In this document: piece by piece, positions 9,183 to 18,336 of the stretch
How the letters are laid out: each line of letters begins with the position of its first letter
How positions within the stretch are numbered: position 1 is the first letter of the stretch
Source of the DNA: Ensifer aridi
Lineage (GTDB): Bacteria > Pseudomonadota > Alphaproteobacteria > Rhizobiales > Rhizobiaceae
Assembly (NCBI RefSeq): GCF_002078505.1
Contig: NZ_LUAV01000038.1
Location: 248,001 to 312,000, forward strand
Length of the DNA stretch: 64,000 nt
Direction of reading: 5' to 3'
Notes under the pieces: generated by a model
What the model saw: only the letters and a program-made list of their open reading frames with translations
What the model was told of the DNA's origin: nothing
Database searches by the model: none
Made by a program: the position numbers and the translations under genes

Positions 9183-10322
9183 ATGAACACGATCACCGAA
9201 CACGACCGCAAACTCGCCGAGACGCTCAAGTCGCTCTCCCTTGAGCCTTCGCCCCGAACATTTCAGTCGCCGAAGAAAAGCGCTCGGCGGCGGGTATTCT
9301 TTGTCAGCCTCCTTGCGCTGGTCGCTGCATCTTGTCTTCCGGCCGTCTGCTGGCCGGAGGCGGTGGTTCGCTTCAAGACCGCGCTCCTCGGGCGGACAGG
9401 CACCGCGGCTGGTTCCACGGTGTCCGGCAGCGAGATAGTCGACCCGCGCGAGCAGGGGAAATCGCGAGATGGGGCGATCTCCGCGGTTCCGGGAGCGCCG
9501 CTCGCCATTGCACGCGAGGTTACCGGTTCCGGCTATGTGGTCGCGCCGCGCGCCACAACGGTATTCTCCAGGTATGAGGGCAGGATTACCGACATCGCCG
9601 TCGAGGTGGGAGACCATGTCGCGGCCGGCCAGGTGCTGGTCGCGCTCGATGACGCCAATGCCCGCTACGCGCTCGAGCAAGCGAAAGCCGCGAGGATTTC
9701 GGCCGATCTCGCGCTTGTGGCCAAGGACATCGCGCTCGCACAGACGCGCGCCTCGCTGGATCGCGTAGAGAGCCTCGCCGCCCGCGACGCGGCATCCAGG
9801 CAGCGGCTCGACGAAGCGCATACCGCCTGGGAAAGCGCGCGCAACAATGTCGCGCAGGCACAGCAGGACATCTTGAGGGCCGAGCTGGCCATCCGCATTG
9901 CGGAGGAGGCGGTCGATGAACTGACCGTCCGCGCCCCCTTTGCCGGCACGATCACACGGCTCAACGCCCATTTTGGCGACACCGTGCTCGCGCGGGCCGA
10001 CAGCGTACGGGAAAACCAGAGCCTGCTGACGATCACCGACGCCGGCAGCATGGTCATCGACGCCGATGTGGCGGAAACGAGCGTCGCAGCGCTTCGGCCC
10101 GGCCTTCGCGGAGAAGCGGTGCTCGACGCGTTTCCCGATCGGCCTTTCGCAATCGTGCTCATGCGGCTCGCCCCCGTCGTGTCGCCGGAAAAGGGCACGA
10201 TCGCTCTTCGTCTCTCCCTCATCAACCCACCTGAAGGCATCCGGCCAAACATGGCCGCGCGCATCCGCATCAACGTCACCGATACCGACAGCCAAACTGG
10301 AGAACGGCAAAATGACCGATAG
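9183..10322 (+). CDS. HlyD/MacA-family periplasmic adaptor protein
   Basis: A 379-aa protein with a cytosolic N-terminus, one membrane anchor around residues 39-60 (VFFVSLLALVAASCLPAVCW), and a periplasmic part: lipoyl-like half (VVAPRATTVFSRYEGRITDI), an alpha-helical hairpin about residues 155-245 rich in Ala/Arg/Glu, the second lipoyl half (VRAPFAGTITRLN) and a beta-barrel. It overlaps the next ATPase gene by 11 bp, so the two are surely co-translated. Together with 10312-13370 it makes a MacAB-like exporter; no outer-membrane channel gene is nearby. Start ATG 9183 chosen because the upstream reading overlaps the previous gene. Confidence 0.82.
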   Translation: MNTITEHDRKLAETLKSLSLEPSPRTFQSPKKSARRRVFFVSLLALVAASCLPAVCWPEAVVRFKTALLGRTGTAAGSTVSGSEIVDPREQGKSRDGAISAVPGAPLAIAREVTGSGYVVAPRATTVFSRYEGRITDIAVEVGDHVAAGQVLVALDDANARYALEQAKAARISADLALVAKDIALAQTRASLDRVESLAARDAASRQRLDEAHTAWESARNNVAQAQQDILRAELAIRIAEEAVDELTVRAPFAGTITRLNAHFGDTVLARADSVRENQSLLTITDAGSMVIDADVAETSVAALRPGLRGEAVLDAFPDRPFAIVLMRLAPVVSPEKGTIALRLSLINPPEGIRPNMAARIRINVTDTDSQTGERQNDR

Positions 10323-11019
10323 CACCAAGGACGAAGCGTATATCGCGCTGAAGAACGTACGAAAGTCCTACAAGATCGGTATCGAGCCGATCCCGATCTT
10401 CTCCGGCCTCGATCTCACCATTCCCCGCAGCGATTTCGTCGCCGTCATGGGGCCGTCCGGGTCAGGAAAATCGACGCTCCTCAACATGCTTGCCGGCATA
10501 GACCTGCCGGATGCCGGCGAGTTGCGCATCGGCGGCAACCGGCTCGACCGGATGGGCGAAACCGCCCGCTCGGCATGGCGAGCGCACAACATGGGCATCG
10601 TCTTCCAGTTCTATAATCTGCTGCCGATGCTGAATGCGGCCGAGAACGTGGAACTGCCGCTCCTGCTCAAGCCGCTTTCGGCCAGAGAGCGGCGCGTTCG
10701 GGTCGGAAAGGTCCTTGATCTGGTCGGGCTCTCCGGTCGTGAAAAGCAATATCCGGCGATGATGTCGGGCGGCCAGCAGCAGCGCATCGGCATCGCCCGC
10801 GCAATCGTCGCCGATCCCGAACTGCTGCTCTGCGACGAGCCGACCGGCGATCTCGACCGCAAGTCGGCCGATGAGATTCTCGACATGCTGCGTTTCCTCA
10901 ACCGCGAACTTGGGAAGACGGTCGTGATGGTCACGCACGATCCGCAGGCGGCGCTGTACGCCCGGCGCACGCTCCATCTCGACAAAGGCAGTTTCGTTGA
11001 AGAGAATAGGGCCGCCTGA
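10312..11019 (+). CDS. ABC transporter ATP-binding protein (MacB/LolD type)
   Basis: The 235-aa ATPase has Walker A GPSGSGKST (about 44-52), the Q-loop FQFYNLLPMLNAAENVELPL typical of the LolD/MacB/FtsE subgroup, signature MSGGQQQRIGIARA, Walker B LLLCDEPTGDLD and H-loop VMVTHD. This subgroup works with FtsX-type permeases in mechanotransmission or export, not in import. It overlaps the adaptor gene by 11 bp and the next permease by one base (TGATG). Confidence 0.9.
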   Translation: MTDSTKDEAYIALKNVRKSYKIGIEPIPIFSGLDLTIPRSDFVAVMGPSGSGKSTLLNMLAGIDLPDAGELRIGGNRLDRMGETARSAWRAHNMGIVFQFYNLLPMLNAAENVELPLLLKPLSARERRVRVGKVLDLVGLSGREKQYPAMMSGGQQQRIGIARAIVADPELLLCDEPTGDLDRKSADEILDMLRFLNRELGKTVVMVTHDPQAALYARRTLHLDKGSFVEENRAA

Positions 11020-12161
11020 TGACCTTTTTGCAGCTTGCCCGAAGGAACACGTGGCGCAAGCCGATCCGCAGCCTGCTCCTGATGGTCTGCGTTGCCGTGG
11101 CTTTCCTCATTTACGGGCTCACGGCGAGCTTCACGAGCGGCACGCAGAGTGCTGTCGGCGCCAGCGACGACATTCTCGGGGTGATGAACGCCGCCGGGCG
11201 GGCTCAGCCCTTGCCGATGGCGCACATGGCCCGAATTGCTTCGGCGCCGGGCATCGCTTCGGTAGCCTACATGTCGCGTCTGCGCGGCTTCGTGGACAAT
11301 GAGAGGAACGTGGTCGCCGTCAGCGCGGTCGATCCGGGCTTATTGATCGCCGTCAACGGCAGTGAGCTCGGCCTGACGCCGGAACTGATCGCGCCCCTTG
11401 GTAAGGCTCGCGACCGGGTGCTGGTCGGTCGCGCACTCGCTGAGGCACAGGGCTGGTCGGTCGGCGACCACATCAACGTCACCGCCTTTCAGGTCGCCAG
11501 GGAGGACGGCAGCCGCGACTGGCGCTTCGAGATCGCCGGCATTTTCGCAGGCGAGAGCCCCAGCAGCGACACCTATTTCATGATCGCCCGTTACGACTAC
11601 ATCAATGCGGCGCGGGCGCGCGACAGGGACACGGCGGATGCCTTCATTGTCCGTCCGCGGAGGTCGGTACCGTCGAGCGAGCTTGCTGCCCGCATCGATG
11701 CGCTGTTCGCCAATTCCGTCGCGCCGACCCGGACGCAATCGGAAAAGCAGTTCCTCGAGGCTTTCCTGCGCCAATATGCCGATGTCGGCCTGATCGTTGA
11801 TCTCGTCGTCGGAGCGGCATTCGTCACCCTGCTGATGATCGTCATCAACACGATGGTCTTCGCCGTACGCGAGCGCACCTTTGAGTTCGGCGTTCTGAAA
11901 TCGCTGGGTTTCTCGCGCACCAGTATTCTGTCGCTTGTCCTCACTGAAACACTGTTCATCTTCGTCATAGGCGGCGGCATCGGCCTGGCGCTGGCGAAGC
12001 TCGCGACCCTCTTCGCACCCCCTACCCTCGGTCTCGTCTTCTCCCTCTCGATTCTCGTCAAGGCGGCGGCGATCATGCTTGCCCTGGGGCTCGCGACCGG
12101 CGCCCTGCCGGCCGTCAATGCCATGCGCATATCCATCACCGCCGCTCTCAAAACGAGGTAA
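11019..12161 (+). CDS. FtsX/MacB-like ABC permease, first of two
   Basis: A 380-aa inner-membrane protein: one N-terminal helix (SLLLMVCVAVAFLIYGL), a large periplasmic domain (about residues 40-250), then three C-terminal helices (LIVDLVVGAAFVTLLMIVIN, TLFIFVIGGGIGLALA, AAIMLALGLATGALPAV). This is the FtsX/MacB topology. The second permease starts 3 bp after its stop, so the complex is probably a heterodimer of the two. Substrate unknown. Confidence 0.87.
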   Translation: MTFLQLARRNTWRKPIRSLLLMVCVAVAFLIYGLTASFTSGTQSAVGASDDILGVMNAAGRAQPLPMAHMARIASAPGIASVAYMSRLRGFVDNERNVVAVSAVDPGLLIAVNGSELGLTPELIAPLGKARDRVLVGRALAEAQGWSVGDHINVTAFQVAREDGSRDWRFEIAGIFAGESPSSDTYFMIARYDYINAARARDRDTADAFIVRPRRSVPSSELAARIDALFANSVAPTRTQSEKQFLEAFLRQYADVGLIVDLVVGAAFVTLLMIVINTMVFAVRERTFEFGVLKSLGFSRTSILSLVLTETLFIFVIGGGIGLALAKLATLFAPPTLGLVFSLSILVKAAAIMLALGLATGALPAVNAMRISITAALKTR

Positions 12162-12164
12162 CCC

Positions 12165-13370
12165 ATGTCTTCCATCATCAGACAGACGCTCGCAATGCTC
12201 CGCGCCAATCTCTTCAGCCTGCCGCGCCGCCTTGCGATTTCCCTCTCCATGGCGCTCTCGATTGCGCTCGTCGTTTGCGTCCTCGCCGGTTTTCTCTCCA
12301 TGGCGAAAGGCTTCGAGAAAACCCTGACGGGTACCGGCTCGCCATCGGTCGCCGTCATTCTCGGCGGCGGCACGAACCAGGAGAGCGGTTCGGACATTCC
12401 CGCCGGAGCGGTCCGTGTTCTTGAGGCGATGAAAAGCGACATCGGCGTCATCCGCAATGCGGCGGGAAACCTTGTATCCTCGCGCGAACTTGTCGTGCCT
12501 GTCGAGGTGAGATCAAATGAAGGTGCGGGCGAGCGCACGCTGGCATTGCGCGGCATGGAGCCCTCCGGGCCGTCACTGCGCGACGGCGTTAGGCTGTCAG
12601 CCGGACGCCTCTTCGCTCCGGGTGCGCGTGAGATCGTCGTTGGTGCGCGTCTTGCCCAGGAATTTCCCGGTTTCGGCGTCGGCGACACGTTCCGGCTCGG
12701 AGCGGTCGACTGGAGGGTAGCGGGACATTTTTCCGCTAGGGGCAGCGCTTTCGAATCTGAAATCTGGGCCGATCTCGACGCGGTTCGCTCCGCCTTCGAT
12801 CGCCAGGGCCAGGTGCAGAGCTTTCGGCTGCGCCTCGTCGAGCCTTTCGCCCTCAAGACCTTGCAGAATGCGCTCGCCAAGGTCACTGGCACACCGCTGG
12901 TCGCGATATCGGAAGCCGATCTCTATGCCGGGCAATCGTCGCGAACAGCCGATCTCATACGGCTTCTCGGCTGGCCGATTGCGCTTCTGATGGCCATTGG
13001 CGCGACGGCCGGGGCGCTCAACACGATGATGAGTTCGGTCTCGGACAGGACGATCGAGATCGCCACCGTCCGCGCACTCGGCTTCAACCGCCTCCCGACC
13101 TTCGCAGCGACCTGGGCCGAAGCGACACTGCTTGGTGCCTTCGGTGCCGTCATAGGCACAGCCGCATCGTGCCTCGCCTTCAACGGCTGGCAGGCGAGCA
13201 CTGTTGGGGCCAACAATGCCCGCATGACGTTCGAGCTTGCCGTGAGCGGCGACGTCATGCTGACGGGCGGTCTCCTAGGGCTCGCGATCGGCATCGTCGG
13301 CGGTGCTCTGCCCGCATTTGCCGCCACCCGGCTTCCCCTGACGGCGGCGTTGCGCGCACGGGGACAATGA
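12165..13370 (+). CDS. FtsX/MacB-like ABC permease, second of two
   Basis: The 401-aa partner of the preceding permease has the same topology: an N-terminal helix (ISLSMALSIALVVCVLAGFL), a periplasmic MacB_PCD-like domain (GGGTNQESGSDIPAG, later MEPSGPSLRDG), and three C-terminal helices ending in the conserved ATRLPLTAALRARGQ. Two dissimilar permeases plus adaptor plus ATPase is the DevBCA/MacAB-like arrangement of exporters. Confidence 0.87.
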   Translation: MSSIIRQTLAMLRANLFSLPRRLAISLSMALSIALVVCVLAGFLSMAKGFEKTLTGTGSPSVAVILGGGTNQESGSDIPAGAVRVLEAMKSDIGVIRNAAGNLVSSRELVVPVEVRSNEGAGERTLALRGMEPSGPSLRDGVRLSAGRLFAPGAREIVVGARLAQEFPGFGVGDTFRLGAVDWRVAGHFSARGSAFESEIWADLDAVRSAFDRQGQVQSFRLRLVEPFALKTLQNALAKVTGTPLVAISEADLYAGQSSRTADLIRLLGWPIALLMAIGATAGALNTMMSSVSDRTIEIATVRALGFNRLPTFAATWAEATLLGAFGAVIGTAASCLAFNGWQASTVGANNARMTFELAVSGDVMLTGGLLGLAIGIVGGALPAFAATRLPLTAALRARGQ

Positions 13371-13452
13371 CGATGATCCCGGATCGGCTTGCGCCTCGAC
13401 GCTTGGCGCGCCAAGAGTGCGCCGAAGAAATCGCTTCAAGGAATCGGTACGG

Positions 13453-14694
13453 ATGCGAAGAAAAGAGATCGCGATCATTGGCGGCGGACCCGCCGGCCTC
13501 ATGGCAGCGGAAGTGCTGTCGCGCGCCGGCCATTCGGTGACGATCTATGAGGCCATGCCGACAGCGGCGCGCAAGTTCCTGCTGGCGGGAAAATCCGGCC
13601 TCAACATCACCCATGCCGAGGACTATGCGCTTTTCGCGACGCGCTTCGGCGCGGCCTCCGATCGGCTGCGCCCGGCGCTCGACGCCTTGACGCCCGACGC
13701 CCTGCGCGCCTGGGCGGCGGGACTCGGCACCGAAACCTTCGTCGGCTCCTCCGGCCGGGTCTTTCCAACGGCGATGAAAGCCTCGCCGCTCTTACGCGCC
13801 TGGCTGCGCCGGCTGGAGGCCGAGGGTGCGCGGCTCAACACCCGCCATCGCTGGTCGGGTTTTACCGAGGACGGCCATGTCTTCGATACCCCGGCGGGAC
13901 GGAAGATCGTCCGTTGCGATGCCGCGCTCCTGGCGCTTGGCGGCGCAAGCTGGCCGCGGCTCGGGTCCGACGCCGCCTGGGTGACGTGGCTGAGGGGTAA
14001 AGGGGTAGAGGTCAACGACTTCCGCCCCGCCAATTGCGGCTTCGACGTTGCCTGGAGCGAGGCGTTCCGGGAGCGTTTCCAGGGCGAACCGCTGAAGGCC
14101 GTCACCGCTTCCTCCGACGCAGGCACGTTTCCGGGCGAATTCGTCATAAGCCGCAACGGCATCGAAGGCAGCCTTGTCTATGCCCATGCGGCAAGCCTGC
14201 GCGACCGGCTGCAGCGGGACGGCAAGGCCGCGCTTACGCTCGATCTCGCCCCCGGCCGGACGGCCGAGCGGCTGGCGCGCGATCTGGCGCGGCAGGACCG
14301 CAAGGCGAGCTTCTCCAACCGCCTGCGCAAGGGAGCCGGGCTCGACCCGATAAAGGCGGCGCTCCTGCGGGAGATCCGACCAGACGCGGCCAAGACCGAT
14401 CCGGAACGGCTCGCTGGGCATATCAAAGCCTTGCCCCTGCCGGTGCTGAGGCCCCGGCCGATCGCCGAGGCAATCTCGTCGGCGGGCGGCGTCCGCTTGA
14501 GCGAGATCGACGAGGGCTACATGCTGGAGCAGCTTCCCGGCCTTTTCGTCGCCGGCGAGATGCTCGACTGGGAAGCGCCGACCGGTGGCTATCTCCTGAC
14601 CGCCTGCCTCGCCACCGGCCGGGCGGCAGCGCGCGGCATCGAAGCCTGGCTCGCCGCGGATCGACCGGGCTCGGAGATTCCATTGTCACCGTGA
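13453..14694 (+). CDS. HI0933/YhiN-family FAD flavoprotein (TIGR03862-like)
   Basis: A 413-aa cytoplasmic flavoprotein. The FAD-binding Rossmann motif is at the N-terminus (IAIIGGGPAGLMAAEVLSRA), followed by the family hallmark GKSGLNITHAED and, near the C-terminus, the second FAD contact YMLEQLPGLFVAGEMLDWEA-type segment with TGGYLL. The biochemical role of this family is not established. AAGGAA precedes ATG 13453. It is 83 bp after the exporter operon, and no functional link between the two is evident. Confidence 0.85.
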   Translation: MRRKEIAIIGGGPAGLMAAEVLSRAGHSVTIYEAMPTAARKFLLAGKSGLNITHAEDYALFATRFGAASDRLRPALDALTPDALRAWAAGLGTETFVGSSGRVFPTAMKASPLLRAWLRRLEAEGARLNTRHRWSGFTEDGHVFDTPAGRKIVRCDAALLALGGASWPRLGSDAAWVTWLRGKGVEVNDFRPANCGFDVAWSEAFRERFQGEPLKAVTASSDAGTFPGEFVISRNGIEGSLVYAHAASLRDRLQRDGKAALTLDLAPGRTAERLARDLARQDRKASFSNRLRKGAGLDPIKAALLREIRPDAAKTDPERLAGHIKALPLPVLRPRPIAEAISSAGGVRLSEIDEGYMLEQLPGLFVAGEMLDWEAPTGGYLLTACLATGRAAARGIEAWLAADRPGSEIPLSP

Positions 14695-14804
14695 AGCGTC
14701 GCCGCACGGGGTGTGCCGCCCCGGAATGCCTTGGCATTGAATGTCGCGGCGCGGAAAAGCTATTACAGAGCACGGCTGTATCAAGCATATGCAAGGGGAT
14801 GAAA

Positions 14805-15560
14805 ATGAGCCTGGCACTGTTCGACCTCGCGGGCCGCCGCGCCCTCGTCACCGGCTCGTCGCAAGGAATCGGGTTTGCGCTTGCCCGCGGCCTTGCCGAG
14901 GCGGGCGCCGAGGTGGTCCTGAACGGACGCGACGAGGCGAAGCTCGAAGCCGCGGCTGAAAAGCTCGGCGGTGTCCACACCCTCGCCTTCGACGTCACCG
15001 ACCATGCGGCAACGCGGTCCGCGGTCGACCGCTTCGAGGCGGAGGTGGGCGCGATCGGCATTCTCGTCAACAACGCGGGCATGCAGCATCGCGCGCCGCT
15101 CGAGGATTTTCCGGCAGACGCCTTCGAGCGGCTCATGAAGACCAACATCGCCTCCGTCTTCAATGTCGGCCAGGCGGTGGCGCGACACATGATCCGCCGC
15201 GGCGCCGGCAAGATCATCAACATCGCCAGCGTTCAGACCGCGCTCGCTCGGCCGAGCATCGCGCCCTACACCGCCACCAAGGGCGCTGTCGGCAACCTGA
15301 CCAAGGGCATGGCCACCGACTGGGCCAGATACGGGCTGCAATGCAACGCGATTGCGCCCGGCTATTTCGACACGCCTCTCAATGCGGCCCTCGTCGCCGA
15401 TCCTGCCTTTTCGGCGTGGCTCGAGAAACGCACGCCGGCGGGCCGCTGGGGCAAGGTCGACGAGCTCGTCGGCGCCTGCGTCTTTCTTGCTTCCGACGCC
15501 TCGTCGTTCGTGAACGGCCACGTGCTCTATGTCGACGGCGGCATAACGGCCTCGCTCTGA
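14805..15560 (+). CDS. Short-chain dehydrogenase, gluconate 5-dehydrogenase-like
   Basis: A 251-aa classical SDR: cofactor motif TGSSQGIG (about 16-23), NNAG near 89, catalytic Ser in NIASVQT and YTATK (Tyr/Lys pair near 155-159), C-terminal NGHVLYVDGGITASL. The overall sequence (LFDLAGRRALVTGSSQGIGF) resembles gluconate 5-dehydrogenase (Gno), which interconverts gluconate and 5-ketogluconate; related sugar-acid substrates are possible. Of two in-frame ATGs, 14805 has AAGGGG at proper spacing. It may belong with the DoxX gene downstream. Confidence 0.82.
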   Translation: MSLALFDLAGRRALVTGSSQGIGFALARGLAEAGAEVVLNGRDEAKLEAAAEKLGGVHTLAFDVTDHAATRSAVDRFEAEVGAIGILVNNAGMQHRAPLEDFPADAFERLMKTNIASVFNVGQAVARHMIRRGAGKIINIASVQTALARPSIAPYTATKGAVGNLTKGMATDWARYGLQCNAIAPGYFDTPLNAALVADPAFSAWLEKRTPAGRWGKVDELVGACVFLASDASSFVNGHVLYVDGGITASL

Positions 15561-15674
15561 GGTGCTGCCGTCTCCCCTCGCCCAATGGGCGCGTTCCTGT
15601 GGCGGGTTGCTTTATCCGGGCACTCGCCTATTTGGAAGGGACGGCCTTGTAGCCTCCACCACCGGAACACCATC

Positions 15675-16091
15675 ATGCGACAGTTGGAATTCCTCGATCG
15701 CTACAGCCCCTTCGCCCTTGCCGTGCTTCGCATCGTCACGGCCTTGATCTTCATGGAGCATGGCACGCAGAAGCTCTTCGGCTTTCCCGCACCGCCGGAA
15801 CAGGGAATGCCGCCGCTTCTTTCCATCTTCGGGATCGGCGCCGTCATGGAATTCGTCGGCGGCCTCTTGATCCTTGTCGGGCTTTTCACCCGTCCGGTCG
15901 CCTTCCTGCTGGCCGGCGAGATGGCCGTCGCCTACTGGATGGTCCATGCGCCGCAGAACTTCTTCCCGGCCTTGAACGGAGGCGACGCTGCAATTCTCTA
16001 TTGCTTCGTCTTCCTGCTCTTCGTCTTCACGGGACCGGGTGCCTGGAGCGTGGACGGCACGCTTCGCGAAAGACCTGCCACCCCGCAATGA
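15675..16091 (+). CDS. DoxX-family membrane protein
   Basis: A 138-aa inner-membrane protein with four hydrophobic helices and the DoxX pattern LRIVTALIFMEHGTQKLFGF at the N-terminus, then MEFVGGLLILVGLFTRPVAF and AVAYWMVHAPQNFFP. The family is linked to redox and thiol stress in several bacteria but is not well defined. It begins 114 bp after the SDR gene and is convergent with the gene at 16131. Confidence 0.85.
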   Translation: MRQLEFLDRYSPFALAVLRIVTALIFMEHGTQKLFGFPAPPEQGMPPLLSIFGIGAVMEFVGGLLILVGLFTRPVAFLLAGEMAVAYWMVHAPQNFFPALNGGDAAILYCFVFLLFVFTGPGAWSVDGTLRERPATPQ

Positions 16092-16130
16092 GGGGCGTCC
16101 CGCGGGCGCGGAGTAGCGTGGAAGCCCGCC

Positions 16131-18191
16131 TCAGCGGAGGACACCGGAGAAGCTGCCGCGCCGGGCCGCCTCGAGCAGGAGCTCGCAAGGCGGATCGGCG
16201 AGGCCGGCACTCGCTAGCGCGCGCAGCGCGTCGACGACCTTGTCTGGTCCAGAGGCTTCCGCATAATGCATCGGTCCACCACGCCAGCGCGGAAAGCCGT
16301 AGCCGTGGATCTTCACGAGGTCGATATCGGAGGCTCTAAGCGCCGTACCGTCGCCAAGGATGCGGGCACCCTCGTTGACCATCGGCCAGAGGATGCATTC
16401 GGCGATCGAGCTTTCGTCCCAGTCGCGGTGCGGGAAGCCTGCGGCCTCCTCCGCGATGATCGCCGCGACCGTTTCGGAGGGCCGAGGCGTTCGCTCGTCC
16501 GGCTCGTAATCGTACCAGCCGCCGCCGCTCTTCTGGCCGAAGCGCTCGATCGCGCAGAGGCGATCGGCGATCGGCGCGAAGGGCGTCTCGCCGCGAGCGC
16601 GGGCGGCTTTCCGCTGGAAAGCGGCAATGTCGAGCCCGCCCAGGTCCTGCGCCTCGAACGGCCCCATGGGCAATCCGAAGGCGCGCATGGCGGCGTCGAC
16701 CGCGGTGGGGGTGCCGCCGGAGAGAAGCAGCCGCTCGGCTTGCGCCCGCGTCACCTTGAGAATGCGGTTGCCGATGAAGCCGTCGGAGATGCCGGCACGC
16801 ACCGGGACCTTGTTCAACGTGCGCGCCAGCGCGAAGCCGGTCGCCAGCACTTCCGGCGTGGTTGCCTGCGTCGGCACGACTTCCAGGAGCTTCATCACAT
16901 GCGCCGGGCTGAAAAAATGCAAGCCCAGGAAGCGCCCCGGGTTTCCGATCCCCTCCGCGATCCGCTCCGGATCGAGATAGGAGGTGTTCGTCGCGAGCAC
17001 GGCATCGTCGCGGCAGACAGCCGAGAGCCGCCCGAAGACGTCCCGCTTTACGTCCAGGTCCTCGAAGACCGCCTCGATGACCAGATCGACTTCGGCGAGC
17101 GCGGCATGATCCGCGGTGCCGGTGACGCCCGCCATGCGCTCGGCCGCGACGCCGGCGGAGATGCGGCCGCGCTTTGCCGCGCCGTCGAAAATTGAGCGGA
17201 GATTGGCAAGCCCCCGCTCCACTTGAGCGTCGTCGCGCTCGATCAGGACGACCGGCAGACCGGCGTCGCGAAGCGCCGCGGCGATGCCGGCGCCCATGGT
17301 GCCGCCGCCGATCACCGCCGTCGATTTGATGGCGCGCGGCTGAACGCCGGCGAGCTCCGGCGGGCGCGTGGCCGCACGTTCGGCGAAGAAGACATGGCGG
17401 AGTGCCGCGGCCTGTGGCGAGCCGCGCAGCGCCAGGAAGGTCTCGCGCTCGAAAGCGATCGCCGTTTCGAAATCCGTCTCGGCCGCACGGCGCACACAGG
17501 CGAGCGCCTTCATCGGCGCCTCTTCCCGCTTGGCGCGGGCAGCGACCGTCTTTTCCGTCGCCTCCCAGAAGGGCTCCGCCGGAGCGGCGACGGGGCGGTC
17601 GCGAAGCGCATCCGGCAGGGGCCGGCCGAGTGCTTCCCGGGAGAACTGGACAGCGCCGGCGATGAGGTCGCCATCGATCACCGCGTCGATCAGCCCCGCC
17701 TCACGAGCCTTGAGCCCCCCGAGCGGCGCTCCGGTCGTGACCATGTCGACTGCCGTCTCGACGCCAGCAAGTCGCGGCAGACGCACCGTTCCGCCCGCCC
17801 CCGGCACTATTCCGAGACGGACCTCCGGCAAGCCGACATTTGCCGAGGGAACCGCCACCCGAAAGCGGCAGCCAAGCGCCACCTCGAAGCCACCGCCGAG
17901 CGCGCTGCCGTGGATTGCGGCGACCCAGGGTTTCGCCGCCCGCTCAACCCGGGCGACGAGGTCCGGCAGGTGGGGCGGCTGAGGCGGCTTGCCGAATTCG
18001 CCGACATCGGCACCGGCGATGAACGTACGACCGGCGCAGGCGAGCACCACCGCCTTCACCGACGGATCTGCATCGAGCCTCTCGGCCGCGTCGAGGAGCC
18101 CTTGGCGGAGCGCCTGCGACAAAGCGTTTGCCGGCGGGTTGTCGACTGTGACAACTGCGATCTCGCCTTGCTGTTCAATGCTGACGGTCAT
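16131..18191 (-). CDS. Bifunctional enoyl-CoA hydratase / 3-hydroxyacyl-CoA dehydrogenase (FadJ-like)
   Basis: A 686-aa multidomain protein. Residues 1 to about 190 form a crotonase domain with oxyanion-hole GSALGGGFEVALG and both catalytic glutamates retained (GGGFE and GLPEVRLGIVPG). From about 290 there is an NAD-binding dehydrogenase domain (AVIGGGTMGAGIAAALRDAG), followed by two helical C-terminal 3HCDH domains (GFIGNRIL). It can hydrate and oxidise enoyl-CoAs. In the paa pathway this would cover the PaaF and PaaH steps (2,3-dehydroadipyl-CoA to 3-oxoadipyl-CoA); that role is inferred from the shared operator and position next to paaG. Start ATG 18191 is at the crotonase domain; longer starts lack ribosome-binding sites. 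Confidence 0.88.
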   Translation of the reverse strand: MTVSIEQQGEIAVVTVDNPPANALSQALRQGLLDAAERLDADPSVKAVVLACAGRTFIAGADVGEFGKPPQPPHLPDLVARVERAAKPWVAAIHGSALGGGFEVALGCRFRVAVPSANVGLPEVRLGIVPGAGGTVRLPRLAGVETAVDMVTTGAPLGGLKAREAGLIDAVIDGDLIAGAVQFSREALGRPLPDALRDRPVAAPAEPFWEATEKTVAARAKREEAPMKALACVRRAAETDFETAIAFERETFLALRGSPQAAALRHVFFAERAATRPPELAGVQPRAIKSTAVIGGGTMGAGIAAALRDAGLPVVLIERDDAQVERGLANLRSIFDGAAKRGRISAGVAAERMAGVTGTADHAALAEVDLVIEAVFEDLDVKRDVFGRLSAVCRDDAVLATNTSYLDPERIAEGIGNPGRFLGLHFFSPAHVMKLLEVVPTQATTPEVLATGFALARTLNKVPVRAGISDGFIGNRILKVTRAQAERLLLSGGTPTAVDAAMRAFGLPMGPFEAQDLGGLDIAAFQRKAARARGETPFAPIADRLCAIERFGQKSGGGWYDYEPDERTPRPSETVAAIIAEEAAGFPHRDWDESSIAECILWPMVNEGARILGDGTALRASDIDLVKIHGYGFPRWRGGPMHYAEASGPDKVVDALRALASAGLADPPCELLLEAARRGSFSGVLR

Positions 18192-18264
18192 CGTTAGATC
18201 CCAGGTCTCACGGACGCGTTTCAAGGAGTTTCGCTGCCGGGTGGTCATGGCGATATGCGAGCCT

Positions 18265-18297
18265 ATCATTGACTGGCCGGTCGGTTTATGCAAGGGT
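18265..18297. promoter_or_regulatory. Divergent promoter and TetR-type operator for the 16131-18191 gene and paaG
   Basis: The operator-like core TGACTGGCCGGTCGGT lies at 18270-18285 and matches 13 of 16 positions of the site before paaA (29132-29147). On the minus strand TTGCAT (18293-18288), a 17-bp spacer and AATGAT (18270-18265) form a promoter for the bifunctional gene, with the operator inside the spacer. On the plus strand TTGACT (18269-18274) could be the -35 of paaG, with a weak -10 AAGGGT at 18292-18297. A bound repressor would block both directions. Confidence 0.6.
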
Positions 18298-18336
18298 TTT
18301 TCCGGCCGTCGGTATGCATGGCGGCAGGGAGGGAAC

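Noticed and set aside
11597..12892. A 431-codon minus-strand frame across the two FtsX-like permeases
   Set aside because: Ser/Arg/Thr-rich shadow of the permease genes, with no homology recognised.
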